Source of the DNA: Candidatus Competibacteraceae bacterium
GTDB taxonomy: Bacteria > Pseudomonadota > Gammaproteobacteria > Competibacterales > Competibacteraceae
Assembly (NCBI GenBank): GCA_007120095.1
Contig: SKOM01000185.1
Location: 1 to 8,521 of the forward strand
Length of the DNA: 8,521 nucleotides
Direction: 5' to 3'
In this document: positions 1-5,299 of the stretch, piece after piece
Numbering within the stretch: the first letter of the stretch is position 1
Layout of the letters: every line of letters starts with the position of its first letter
Made by a program: the position numbers and the translations under genes
The notes under the pieces: model-generated
The model's input: only the letters and a program-made list of their open reading frames with translations
Told to the model about the DNA's origin: nothing
Database searches by the model: none

Positions 1-95
1 ACTTTGTCGCGAGCAGTCCAAGCCACGGCGGCGAGCTGAGCCATTGTATAAGGTTTGTATATTTTAGTTGATGCGCTTAACTTATTGATTAGTAA

Positions 96-133
96 TGTTG
101 TATTTCCGCATCTGTGATGACTAAATAACAACA
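96..133. repeat. Imperfect inverted repeat (possible weak terminator or binding site)
   Basis: Positions 96-105 (TGTTGTATTT) pair with 123-133 (AAATAACAACA) over ten base pairs, with one bulged A at 127. Inside the loop a second short stem forms, CATC (109-112) with GATG (116-119). The stem is AU-rich, and the sequence after it is only loosely T-rich. It may therefore end a transcript entering from the left, or be a protein-binding site upstream of the promoter at 151-178. The sequence alone does not decide. Confidence 0.35.
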
Positions 134-150
134 ATTTTGGATTTCTCGCT

Positions 151-178
151 TTGCTTTTTAAAAAGCTTGGGTTATAGT
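151..178 (+). promoter_or_regulatory. Probable sigma70 promoter with embedded palindrome, for the transglycosylase gene
   Basis: The -10 element TATAGT (173-178) matches the consensus at five of six positions. It lies 16 bp after TTGCTT (151-156), which matches TTGACA at three. A perfect palindrome, GCTTTTTAAAAAGC (153-166), occupies the -35/spacer region where a repressor could block polymerase. Transcription would begin near 185 and leave a leader of about 70 nt before the start codon at 254. No named regulator can be assigned. Confidence 0.4.
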
Positions 179-231
179 GCAGCATCTTCTAACTGTGTGG
201 GCCTGTTGACTGTGGATGCTCCGCGATAGGG

Positions 232-247
232 TCCTAATGATAGGAAA
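232..247 (+). promoter_or_regulatory. Ribosome-binding site inside a small hairpin, transglycosylase gene
   Basis: AGGA (242-245) is the Shine-Dalgarno for the ATG at 254, eight bases before it. It forms the right arm of a five-base-pair stem, TCCTA (232-236) with TAGGA (241-245), closing a four-base loop (237-240). If formed, the hairpin would hide the ribosome-binding site. The stem is short, so any effect on translation is inference. Confidence 0.4.
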
Positions 248-253
248 CACACT

Positions 254-859
254 ATGATCAAGATAAAAAGCAAGTTATTGAGTTTGATTGTCGCAACTTG
301 TTTGGTGATGACGGTACAGTTGGCGGCGGCTGTGCCAATCTATGATGACGCCGCCCAATGGATGAACGGTGAGATCGCTACCGATTATTCCGTTCAGCAG
401 CAAGCGCAGCGCTTGAACCGCTTGGTCGATCATATTCACCGCACGTATCGTGTACCCCAAGAGTTGGTGGTTGAAATCGTCACTGAAGCCATGCTGAATG
501 CGCGTAAGTATGATTTATCACCCGAGCTGCTGCTCGCCATCATGGCTGTTGAGTCCTCATTTCGTGACAATGCCGTCAGCCATGCAGGTGCGTTAGGTCT
601 CATGCAGGTGCTGCCTAGAGCGCATCCCGAAAAAATCAGAGAAATCGGTGGAGTGGATGCTCTGTTTGATCCCCGTAAAAATATCACTACCGGTACCTTG
701 ATCCTGCAAGAGTATTTACAGCTTAGCCGCGGTGATCTGCGGCGCGCCTTGTTACGTTACAATGGCAGCCTGCATATCCCCAACGCTCCGTATGCGGATC
801 GGGTATTGCGTCACTACCGCACACTGCGCAGCGTCGCGGGGTCGGATCAGTTGTCCTAG
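254..859 (+). CDS. Secreted lytic transglycosylase, SLT (GH23) domain
   Basis: This is a 201-residue exported protein predicted to cleave peptidoglycan glycan strands non-hydrolytically, leaving 1,6-anhydro-MurNAc ends. Residues 1-26 form a signal peptide: basic N-terminus, hydrophobic core, and AAA before probable signal peptidase I cleavage. Cys16 sits in VATC, which is not a good lipobox, so a soluble periplasmic protein is more likely than a lipoprotein. The SLT core runs from about 85 to 190. The probable catalytic Glu100 is in AVESSF, followed by GALGLMQVLP (112-121), DPRKNITTG (139-147) and ALLRYNGS (165-172), all family hallmarks. It resembles short stand-alone SLT proteins rather than a large Slt70 or a LysM-bearing MltD. 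The start is supported by AGGA eight bases upstream. Its stop lies 2 bp from the stop of the opposing thioredoxin gene. Domain assignment is firm; the exact subfamily is not. Confidence 0.9.
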   Translation: MIKIKSKLLSLIVATCLVMTVQLAAAVPIYDDAAQWMNGEIATDYSVQQQAQRLNRLVDHIHRTYRVPQELVVEIVTEAMLNARKYDLSPELLLAIMAVESSFRDNAVSHAGALGLMQVLPRAHPEKIREIGGVDALFDPRKNITTGTLILQEYLQLSRGDLRRALLRYNGSLHIPNAPYADRVLRHYRTLRSVAGSDQLS

Positions 860-861
860 TT

Positions 862-1365
862 CTAAAATGTTCTAGCAGTCAGGTTTTCCAAGTTCTGCTC
901 CAGGGCTTGGAAATCCACCGTCCCTAACCATGTTTCTAACACCCGCCCTTCAGCACTGATCAGCAGCGTGGTGGGGGTGAACCGCACATCGCCGAGTGCG
1001 ACGGTGATCTCCCCATCACGATCTAAAGCAATGGGGTAGGGCAATTCCCGCTGTTGTTGCATCGCGACAACGCGTTCGGGTGTGTCGTAAGGCATGGCTA
1101 CCGCAATAAAATCCACCGTCTGTGGCGGTATGCGGTGATAGAATGCGATCAGATCCGGTATTTTGACAATACACGGTATACAGGTGGTCGACCAGAAGTG
1201 AACGACCAGCGGTCGACCCTCACGCTCGGCCAGTGCGATGGATTGACCCGTTAAGGTGGTCACGCTCAATGCCGGAACTCGACCGGTATTTTGCAATAAT
1301 AATCCGCCGATAACGACGGCGCTGCCAAGTAACAGGATGGCAACCGCTATCCGTTGTGAATACAT
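862..1365 (-). CDS. Membrane-anchored TlpA/ResA-like thioredoxin-fold protein
   Basis: This 167-residue protein has one N-terminal hydrophobic segment (about residues 6-24), which would anchor it in the inner membrane with the thioredoxin fold in the periplasm. The redox motif is in FWSTTCIPC (Cys62 and Cys65, CxxC). A cis-proline occurs at FTPTT (Pro131) and a buried-strand signature at PLVVHFWS. These place it in the AhpC/TSA-Redoxin/TlpA group, which reduces or isomerises disulfides outside the cytoplasm, for example in cytochrome c maturation or oxidative repair. No cytochrome c maturation genes are nearby, so the substrate is unknown. The ATG has a good AAAGGAAA Shine-Dalgarno (1381-1374). 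It is divergent from argC over 44 bp and convergent with the transglycosylase gene over 2 bp. CcmG and a DsbE-like role are alternatives. Confidence 0.85.
   Translation of the reverse strand: MYSQRIAVAILLLGSAVVIGGLLLQNTGRVPALSVTTLTGQSIALAEREGRPLVVHFWSTTCIPCIVKIPDLIAFYHRIPPQTVDFIAVAMPYDTPERVVAMQQQRELPYPIALDRDGEITVALGDVRFTPTTLLISAEGRVLETWLGTVDFQALEQNLENLTARTF
885..913 (+). repeat. Strong stem-loop just past the transglycosylase stop
   Basis: In a plus-strand transcript, 885-897 (TTTCCAAGTTCTG) pairs with 901-913 (CAGGGCTTGGAAA) along 13 positions, two of them adjacent U-G wobbles, closing a CTC loop. On the minus strand the wobbles become A-C mismatches, so the structure favours the transglycosylase mRNA. 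It begins 25 nt after that stop, inside the coding sequence for the thioredoxin C-terminus. No U-tract follows immediately, so it is not a canonical intrinsic terminator. It could stabilise or define the 3' end. Confidence 0.45.
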
Positions 1366-1373
1366 GCTGTAAT
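1365..1373 (+). promoter_or_regulatory. Candidate extended -10 promoter for argC
   Basis: TGCTGTAAT (1365-1373) fits the extended -10 pattern TGn followed by TGTAAT, which matches TATAAT at five of six positions. The -35 position (about 1345-1350) has no resemblance to TTGACA, as is common for extended -10 promoters. Transcription would start near 1380, giving a leader of about 30 nt. It overlaps the start codon of the divergent thioredoxin gene. This is a motif match only. Confidence 0.28.
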
Positions 1374-1389
1374 TTCCTTTCTCAATGAA

Positions 1390-1404
1390 CTCATAACAAT
1401 GAGG
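1390..1404 (+). promoter_or_regulatory. argC ribosome-binding site partly hidden in a hairpin
   Basis: GAGG (1401-1404) lies five bases before the argC ATG. Its GAG is in the right arm of a five-base-pair inverted repeat, CTCAT (1390-1394) with ATGAG (1399-1403), around an AACA loop. CAATGA also occurs as a direct repeat at 1383-1388 and 1397-1402. I see no good match to the enteric ARG-box, so ArgR control is not claimed. Confidence 0.38.
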
Positions 1405-1409
1405 CCATT

Positions 1410-2450
1410 ATGACCAATAACATTAAAGCCGGCATTGTGGGTGGCACCGGTTACACCGGGGTCGAATTGCTGCGGCTACTGGCGCAACACCCACAGGTCG
1501 AACTGCATGCCATTACTTCACGCGGTGAGGCAGGTCGGCCGGTGGCGGATCTGTTTCCCAACCTGCGCCACCATGTCGATCTCACCTTCATCGAACCCAG
1601 TGTGGCCAGTTTGCAAGACTGCGATGTGGTATTTTACGCCACACCCAACGGTACGGCTATGCAGCAGGTTCCCGATCTATTAGATACCGGAGTACGGGTG
1701 GTCGATCTGGCTGCGGATTTCCGCTTGCGTGACCCCGCCGAATGGCAGCAGTGGTATGCATTGGAACATGCCTGCCCAGGGTGCTTGGATCAAGCGGTGT
1801 ACGGGTTGCCTGAATTTAACCGCGAGGCAATTCGCAGCGCGCAGTTGGTGGCCAATCCCGGTTGTTATGCCACCGCCGTGCAATTGGGGTTTTATCCGCT
1901 GCTGCAAGCCGGAGTGATTGCTACAGACGGGCTGATTGCCGATTGTAAATCGGGGGTGACAGGCGCGGGCCGTAAAGCGAATCTCGGCACGCTCCTGGCT
2001 GAGGCAGGGGATAATTTTCGGGCTTATAATGTGGCTGGACACCGCCACTTGCCAGAGATTCGCCAAGGTTTGCAGCAGGCGACGGGGCAGTCCATCGGTC
2101 TGACTTTTGTCCCGCATTTGCTGCCGATGATTCGGGGTATTCACGTCACGCTTTACGCGCCACTGGTTGAGCAAGCCGCTGATTTTCAATCTATTTTTGC
2201 CAACTGCTATAGTCAGGAACCCTTTGTTGATGTATTGCCGGCCGGGGTGTTACCGGAGACCCGCAGTGTGCGTGGGGCTAACCAGTGCCGGATTGCTGTG
2301 CAGCGCCCCCAGCAGGGCAATATGCTGGTGGTGTTGGCGGTGATTGATAATTTGGTCAAAGGGGCGGCTGGGCAAGCGGTGCACAATATGAATCTGATGT
2401 TCGGATTATCCGAAACGGCGGGGCTGGACGGCATTGCGCTGTTACCCTGA
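1410..2450 (+). CDS. argC: N-acetyl-gamma-glutamyl-phosphate reductase
   Basis: ArgC catalyses the third step of arginine biosynthesis in the cytoplasm: NADPH-dependent reduction of N-acetyl-glutamyl 5-phosphate to N-acetyl-glutamate 5-semialdehyde. The 346 residues match the usual length of about 335-345. The N-terminal Rossmann motif is GIVGGTGYTGVELLRLL (8-24). The catalytic cysteine is Cys152 in NPGCYAT, and the conserved histidine region is GHRHLPEI (210-217). VDLAADFRLRD (98-108) and YGLPE (131-135) are further family signatures. The ATG is preceded by GAGG with five-base spacing. No other arg gene adjoins it, so it appears to be monocistronic and separate from argB, argH or argE. Its stop is 4 bp from the stop of the convergent hslR. 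The family call is secure. Confidence 0.97.
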   Translation: MTNNIKAGIVGGTGYTGVELLRLLAQHPQVELHAITSRGEAGRPVADLFPNLRHHVDLTFIEPSVASLQDCDVVFYATPNGTAMQQVPDLLDTGVRVVDLAADFRLRDPAEWQQWYALEHACPGCLDQAVYGLPEFNREAIRSAQLVANPGCYATAVQLGFYPLLQAGVIATDGLIADCKSGVTGAGRKANLGTLLAEAGDNFRAYNVAGHRHLPEIRQGLQQATGQSIGLTFVPHLLPMIRGIHVTLYAPLVEQAADFQSIFANCYSQEPFVDVLPAGVLPETRSVRGANQCRIAVQRPQQGNMLVVLAVIDNLVKGAAGQAVHNMNLMFGLSETAGLDGIALLP

Positions 2451-2454
2451 TCGT

Positions 2455-2856
2455 TTAACGCATATCGCGGCGTGTAAAGCGCACAATCCGCCGACGGTCG
2501 TGTTTGTCCGGGCGTTTAGCGGGATGTGGGGTGGACGCCGCGCTACGGCGCTGTTCAGCCTCCTGCTCGCGTTTGGCGATGCTCTCGGCAGTTTCTTGGT
2601 AAAGTTGAACGGCTTCGGTGGCCGGGCCTCGGCGGGTGGATAAGGCCATGATGACTACGGTGAGGTGTTGCCAACCGCGTTGGATTTCCAGGCGATCCCC
2701 CACATGAACCGCGCGCGCCGGTTTAACCCGCTGGTTGTTCACCCGTACTTTGCCGCCGTTAATGGCGTCCGTGGCCAGACCCCGCGTTTTAAAAAACCGC
2801 GCGGCCCATAACCACTTGTCCAGCCGAGTGCGTAGCTCGCTGGCCGCCACCATCAT
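2455..2856 (-). CDS. hslR: Heat-shock protein 15, S4-domain ribosome-associated RNA-binding protein
   Basis: Hsp15 binds free 50S subunits that still carry a nascent chain on tRNA after premature translation arrest, and helps recycle them. The 133 residues equal the E. coli length. The S4 domain is at about 11-70, with RLDKWLWAARFFKTR (11-25) and INGGKVRVN (32-40). It is followed by RGPATEAVQLYQETAES (76-92), and then a basic tail containing PHPAKRPDKHDRRR (110-123), typical of this family. The ATG at 2856 shares an ATGA overlap with the minE stop, and a second ATG follows directly at 2853. The Shine-Dalgarno is weak (GAG, four bases before the first ATG), so translation probably depends on coupling to minE. 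E. coli keeps hslR beside hslO, far from min, so this position is notable. I see no intrinsic terminator downstream. Confidence 0.95.
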   Translation of the reverse strand: MMVAASELRTRLDKWLWAARFFKTRGLATDAINGGKVRVNNQRVKPARAVHVGDRLEIQRGWQHLTVVIMALSTRRGPATEAVQLYQETAESIAKREQEAEQRRSAASTPHPAKRPDKHDRRRIVRFTRRDMR

Positions 2857-3155
2857 CGCGCTCGAGTAGGCGTTTTATGCACAGGTTTGCCGGTGTTGGC
2901 ATCGGGCAGGGTGATGTTGACTTCCAAAACCTCGTAATCGCCCTCACGATCGAGATTGACCTTGATATGGTCTTGTTCAATGGCCACGTATTTACGCACA
3001 ACAGCGAGCAATTCCTGTTGCATGCGCTGCAAATAGTCGGAACTCAGGGCGGAATTACGCCCCTCACGCGCCACAATGATTTGGAGTCGTTCCTTGGCCT
3101 TGGAAGCCGAAGGGGCGCGCTGGTCACGGAACATGTCTAGAAAGCGCATGGCCAC
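2853..3155 (-). CDS. minE: Cell division topological specificity factor MinE
   Basis: MinE stimulates the MinD ATPase on the membrane and releases MinC from the poles, driving pole-to-pole oscillation that places division at mid-cell. The N-terminal amphipathic membrane-targeting segment is MRFLDMFRDQR. The MinD-contacting part is KERLQIIVARE (21-31), and the dimerising C-terminal domain runs from about 40 to 85 (YVAIEQDHIKVNLD, LEVNITLPDA). About ten extra residues (GKPVHKTPTRAR region, basic) extend beyond the 88-residue E. coli protein. Two starts are possible: GTG at 3155, four bases after the AGAGG at 3164-3160, or ATG at 3149, ten bases after it. The ATG would give MRFLDMF, closer to typical MinE termini. 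The gene begins 1 bp after the minD stop (or 7 bp with the ATG) and overlaps hslR by 4 bp. Confidence 0.96.
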   Translation of the reverse strand: MAMRFLDMFRDQRAPSASKAKERLQIIVAREGRNSALSSDYLQRMQQELLAVVRKYVAIEQDHIKVNLDREGDYEVLEVNITLPDANTGKPVHKTPTRAR

Positions 3156-3156
3156 G

Positions 3157-3966
3157 TCACCTCTTGAAAAGTCGCTGGAACAGATTTTTCCGTTCGTTAG
3201 TCAAAAACCGATGAGGTCGATCCTCACCGAGATAGCGAGCCACCATATCACCATAGGCGCTACCCGCATCGCTGCGTTCGTTCATAATCACCGGTACGCC
3301 CTCATTGGAGGCCAGTAACACGCTTTGAGATTCGGGAATCACACCCAACAGCGGAATGCCTAAAATTTCCAGTACATCGTCCAGTGCCAGCATATCACCT
3401 CGCTCGACTCGTTCAGGAGAGTAGCGAGTCAGTACCAGCAGTTCCTGCACCGGTTCCTCATCGTGAATCGCTCGTCGTGAGCGGCTGGCGATCAAGCCCA
3501 AGATCCGATCCGAATCGCGCACTGAGGAAACTTCCGGGTTGGTCGTTATCAAGGCGTCGTCGGCGAAATACATGGCGATATGCGCACCATGCTCAATGCC
3601 CGCTGGTGAATCGCAAACAATATAATCGAAGCGTTGTTTGAGCTCGCCAATAACGGCTTCAACACCCTCATGAGTGAGGGCTTCTTTGTCGCGAGTCTGA
3701 GAGGCAGGCAGGATATACAGATTGTTTAGACGCTTGTCTTTAATCAACGCCTGATTCAGATTGGCTTCGCCGTTGATGACATTGACGAAATCATAGACGA
3801 CGCGGCGCTCACACCCCATGATGAGATCCAGATTACGCAGACCGACGTCAAAATCGACGACAACTGTTTTGAAATCGCGTTGGGCTAGCCCGGCTGCAAA
3901 ACTGGCACTGGTGGTGGTTTTACCCACGCCGCCCTTGCCCGAGGTCACTACAATCACTCTTGCCAA
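3157..3966 (-). CDS. minD: Septum site-determining ATPase MinD
   Basis: MinD is a ParA/MRP-family ATPase that binds the inner membrane as an ATP dimer, recruits MinC and is displaced by MinE. At 269 residues it matches the E. coli length (270). The deviant Walker A is SGKGGVGKTTT (9-19, with Lys11 and Lys16), then DFDVGLRNLDLIMG (38-51) and the Walker B-like CDSPAGIE (118-125). The C-terminal amphipathic membrane-targeting helix is NLFQRLFKR. The start is TTG, not ATG. GGGAG (3978-3974) lies seven bases upstream, the resulting MARVIVVTSGKGG matches the canonical MinD N-terminus, and the first internal Met (Met50) lies past the Walker A. The Shine-Dalgarno begins on the last base of the minC stop (TAGGGAG). 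Confidence 0.98.
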   Translation of the reverse strand: MARVIVVTSGKGGVGKTTTSASFAAGLAQRDFKTVVVDFDVGLRNLDLIMGCERRVVYDFVNVINGEANLNQALIKDKRLNNLYILPASQTRDKEALTHEGVEAVIGELKQRFDYIVCDSPAGIEHGAHIAMYFADDALITTNPEVSSVRDSDRILGLIASRSRRAIHDEEPVQELLVLTRYSPERVERGDMLALDDVLEILGIPLLGVIPESQSVLLASNEGVPVIMNERSDAGSAYGDMVARYLGEDRPHRFLTNERKNLFQRLFKR

Positions 3967-3977
3967 GTTTATTCTCC

Positions 3978-4721
3978 CTAGGTCAAGGGTCTGATGATTA
4001 GGTGCTCGTTCTCAAGATAAATCTGCACCGCTTGGTGCAGTTTAGCAATATCCCGTGGTTTTTCCAGGACGCGGTAATTGCCGGCAATGGAAACCAGTTC
4101 GGCTTCCAGGCTGGCACAGAAAATACGCGCCTGGGTGTCCCCATAGGCGCCAGCCAGGGCACGACCGCGTAGCGAGCCGTAAACGTGAATATTGCCCGCA
4201 GCCAGAACTTCGGCGCCGCCGCTAACGGTGCCAATTATGATTAAATCCCCATCTAGGGCATGGAGTTGCTGGCCTGAACGCACGGGTTTAGTGTACACTC
4301 GGGTACGAGCGAGGCTGCCGGTTGATTTCTGCGGCGCTTCAGCTTCGGCAGGCATATCAGTACGCTGCACTGTACGTTGTTTGGGTAGCAAGGGCAAGTC
4401 GGCGGAGAGCGCGGCGGCGCACTGATCCTCTGAGCCATGGCGGATACCTACGGGAATCAACTGATGCCGGCGCAGCAAGGCCGCCAGCGCGGTAAAATCC
4501 ACAGGGTCACTCAGGCTGTTGAGATCGATAACCACGGGCGCATGGCGAAAAAAGCCGGGTGCTTGGGCGATTTTCTCCAGCAAATGCTGTTCAATCAGCG
4601 CTATGTCTGCATCATACAGGTGGAATATCGTCAGGGTGAACAGGCTGCCTTTGAGTTCAAAAGCAGCTCGCTGAGAGGGCAGCACGGAGTGTTCAGGTTT
4701 TTGCGCGGTATTTTCACTCAA
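3978..4721 (-). CDS. minC: Septum site-determining protein MinC
   Basis: MinC inhibits FtsZ polymerisation at the poles and is carried there by MinD. The 247 residues hold the N-terminal FtsZ-inhibiting domain (about 20-115, from FELKGSLFTLTIFHL), a linker (about 115-145), and the C-terminal beta-helix domain. That domain contains RSGQ (148-151), GNIHVYGSLRGRALAGAYGD (176-195), IFC (200-202) and AELVSIAGNY (207-216), including the surface used for MinD binding and dimerisation. The start is TTG at 4721. An in-frame TGA lies two codons upstream (4727-4725) and no ATG occurs before the conserved FELKG. AAGAG (4736-4732), ten bases upstream, overlaps the ycgN stop. An internal GTG at 4685 is an alternative but has no Shine-Dalgarno. 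It lies 13 bp after ycgN and 11 bp before minD. Confidence 0.97.
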   Translation of the reverse strand: MSENTAQKPEHSVLPSQRAAFELKGSLFTLTIFHLYDADIALIEQHLLEKIAQAPGFFRHAPVVIDLNSLSDPVDFTALAALLRRHQLIPVGIRHGSEDQCAAALSADLPLLPKQRTVQRTDMPAEAEAPQKSTGSLARTRVYTKPVRSGQQLHALDGDLIIIGTVSGGAEVLAAGNIHVYGSLRGRALAGAYGDTQARIFCASLEAELVSIAGNYRVLEKPRDIAKLHQAVQIYLENEHLIIRPLT

Positions 4722-4734
4722 GGCTCAAACGCTC

Positions 4735-5193
4735 TTATCGGGATATTGTAGCCACAATATGGTCTTCAAGCTGGGTATCCGCTTGCTCAGCTACCACCCA
4801 ACCGCATGCTGAAATGCCCAGCCGGTGTACCTGACTTGCCTGGCCACTGATCAGCGGATGCCAATCGGACAGTTCATGACCCTCCGCGCGACGGCGATAG
4901 GCGCAGGTTTCAGGCAACCAATGACAAGCCGTCACATTGTCAGGGGTCAACTGCACACAATCGGGAACATGTCGGTGCCGGTCTGCGTAGTGGCGGCAGC
5001 GACAACTGTGGACATCCAGCAACCGACAGGCCACATTAGTCAGATAGAACACCCCAGTGTCCTCATCTTCCAGTTTGTGCAAACAACACCGGCCACAGCC
5101 ATCACACAGGGCTTCCCATTCATCGCAATCAAGTTCGGCGAGGGTTTTAACCTGCCAAAACGGTTTATTATTGAGGCTATGAGTGTCGGTCAC
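4735..5193 (-). CDS. ycgN: Cys-rich UPF0260/YcgN family protein
   Basis: This protein of unknown function is 152 residues long, against 153 in E. coli YcgN, and is conserved throughout. The N-terminal PFWQVKTLAEL is followed by the cysteine cluster CDGCGRCC (30-37). Further cysteines are at 56, 64, 66 and 79, and in ETCAYRRRAEG (Cys97). The CxxCxxCC pattern resembles the YkgJ-type zinc- or iron-sulfur-binding family, so metal binding is likely but not shown. The start is GTG at 5193: an in-frame TGA lies at 5205-5203 and no internal ATG exists in the conserved N-terminus. I see no clear Shine-Dalgarno. It is the first gene of the min operon here, and a ycgN near minC is also known in E. coli. 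A link to division is only a neighbourhood inference. Confidence 0.92.
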   Translation of the reverse strand: MTDTHSLNNKPFWQVKTLAELDCDEWEALCDGCGRCCLHKLEDEDTGVFYLTNVACRLLDVHSCRCRHYADRHRHVPDCVQLTPDNVTACHWLPETCAYRRRAEGHELSDWHPLISGQASQVHRLGISACGWVVAEQADTQLEDHIVATISR

Positions 5194-5247
5194 GGTGGCT
5201 GATCAATGCGCTATTCGGTTCAATCGTATACAGGCTGAGAGACTGAG

Positions 5248-5276
5248 ATTATAAGCATAACAACTACAGCGATTGG
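5248..5276 (-). promoter_or_regulatory. Probable promoter of the ycgN-minCDE-hslR operon
   Basis: On the minus strand a perfect TATAAT occupies 5253-5248, with TG two bases before it (TGCTTATAAT). The -35 position at 17-bp spacing is CCAATC (5276-5271), far from TTGACA. Transcription would start near 5241, giving a leader of about 48 nt before the ycgN GTG. It is the only clear promoter-like motif in the 106-bp gap, and no later gap in the operon exceeds 13 bp. Confidence 0.5.
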
Positions 5277-5290
5277 CTGCATGCAGCTGC
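5276..5290. repeat. Perfect 12-bp palindrome with overlapping second palindrome
   Basis: GCTGCATGCAGC (5276-5287) is a perfect palindrome, and GCAGCTGC (5283-5290) overlaps it as a second one. It lies 12 bp past the htpG stop and is centred at about -41 relative to the inferred ycgN promoter start. It has no T-tract and a stem of only four pairs with a normal loop, so it is a poor terminator. A dimeric regulator site is the more attractive reading, though unproven. Confidence 0.4.
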
Positions 5291-5299
5291 TCTGGAAAG

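Larger units (their letters stand above)
1..253. other. AT-rich leader region upstream of the transglycosylase gene; no convincing gene
   Basis: No gene can be supported here. The first 39 bases read on the plus strand as a possible protein tail (TLSRAVQATAAS, then TGA at 37-39). The minus strand offers a competing start, ATG at 44-42 (MAQLAAVAWTARDK), running off the window. Neither has a recognisable motif, and the minus-strand ATG has no visible Shine-Dalgarno. From about 45 to 180 the DNA is distinctly AT-rich compared with the genes. It holds an imperfect dyad (96-133), a perfect 14-bp palindrome (153-166) and a sigma70-like promoter, each listed separately. Confidence 0.5.

Noticed and set aside
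1..44. Partial genes at the left edge on either strand
   Set aside because: The plus strand gives a 12-residue tail and the minus strand a 14-residue head. Neither is recognisable, so no CDS is called.
269..304. Lipoprotein signal around Cys16 of the transglycosylase
   Set aside because: VATC before the cysteine is not a good lipobox, while AAA at residues 24-26 gives a clean signal peptidase I site.
1366..1409. ArgR operator upstream of argC
   Set aside because: The gap shows short ATGA/TCAT symmetry but no convincing match to the ARG-box consensus.
1680..2189. 169-codon open frame antisense to argC
   Set aside because: It is a shadow of argC codon bias in GC-rich DNA. It has no domain, no ribosome-binding site and no independent support.
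2535..2553. GC-rich inverted repeat CGCCG/CGGCG as a terminator
   Set aside because: It lies within hslR coding sequence, has a five-base stem and no T-run, and is expected by chance in GC-rich DNA.
4825..5202. 125-codon plus-strand frame antisense to ycgN
   Set aside because: The minus strand encodes a clear YcgN with its cysteine cluster. The plus frame has no family similarity that I recognise.
5276..5299. Intrinsic terminator after htpG
   Set aside because: The palindrome gives only a short stem and has no T-tract on the minus strand.
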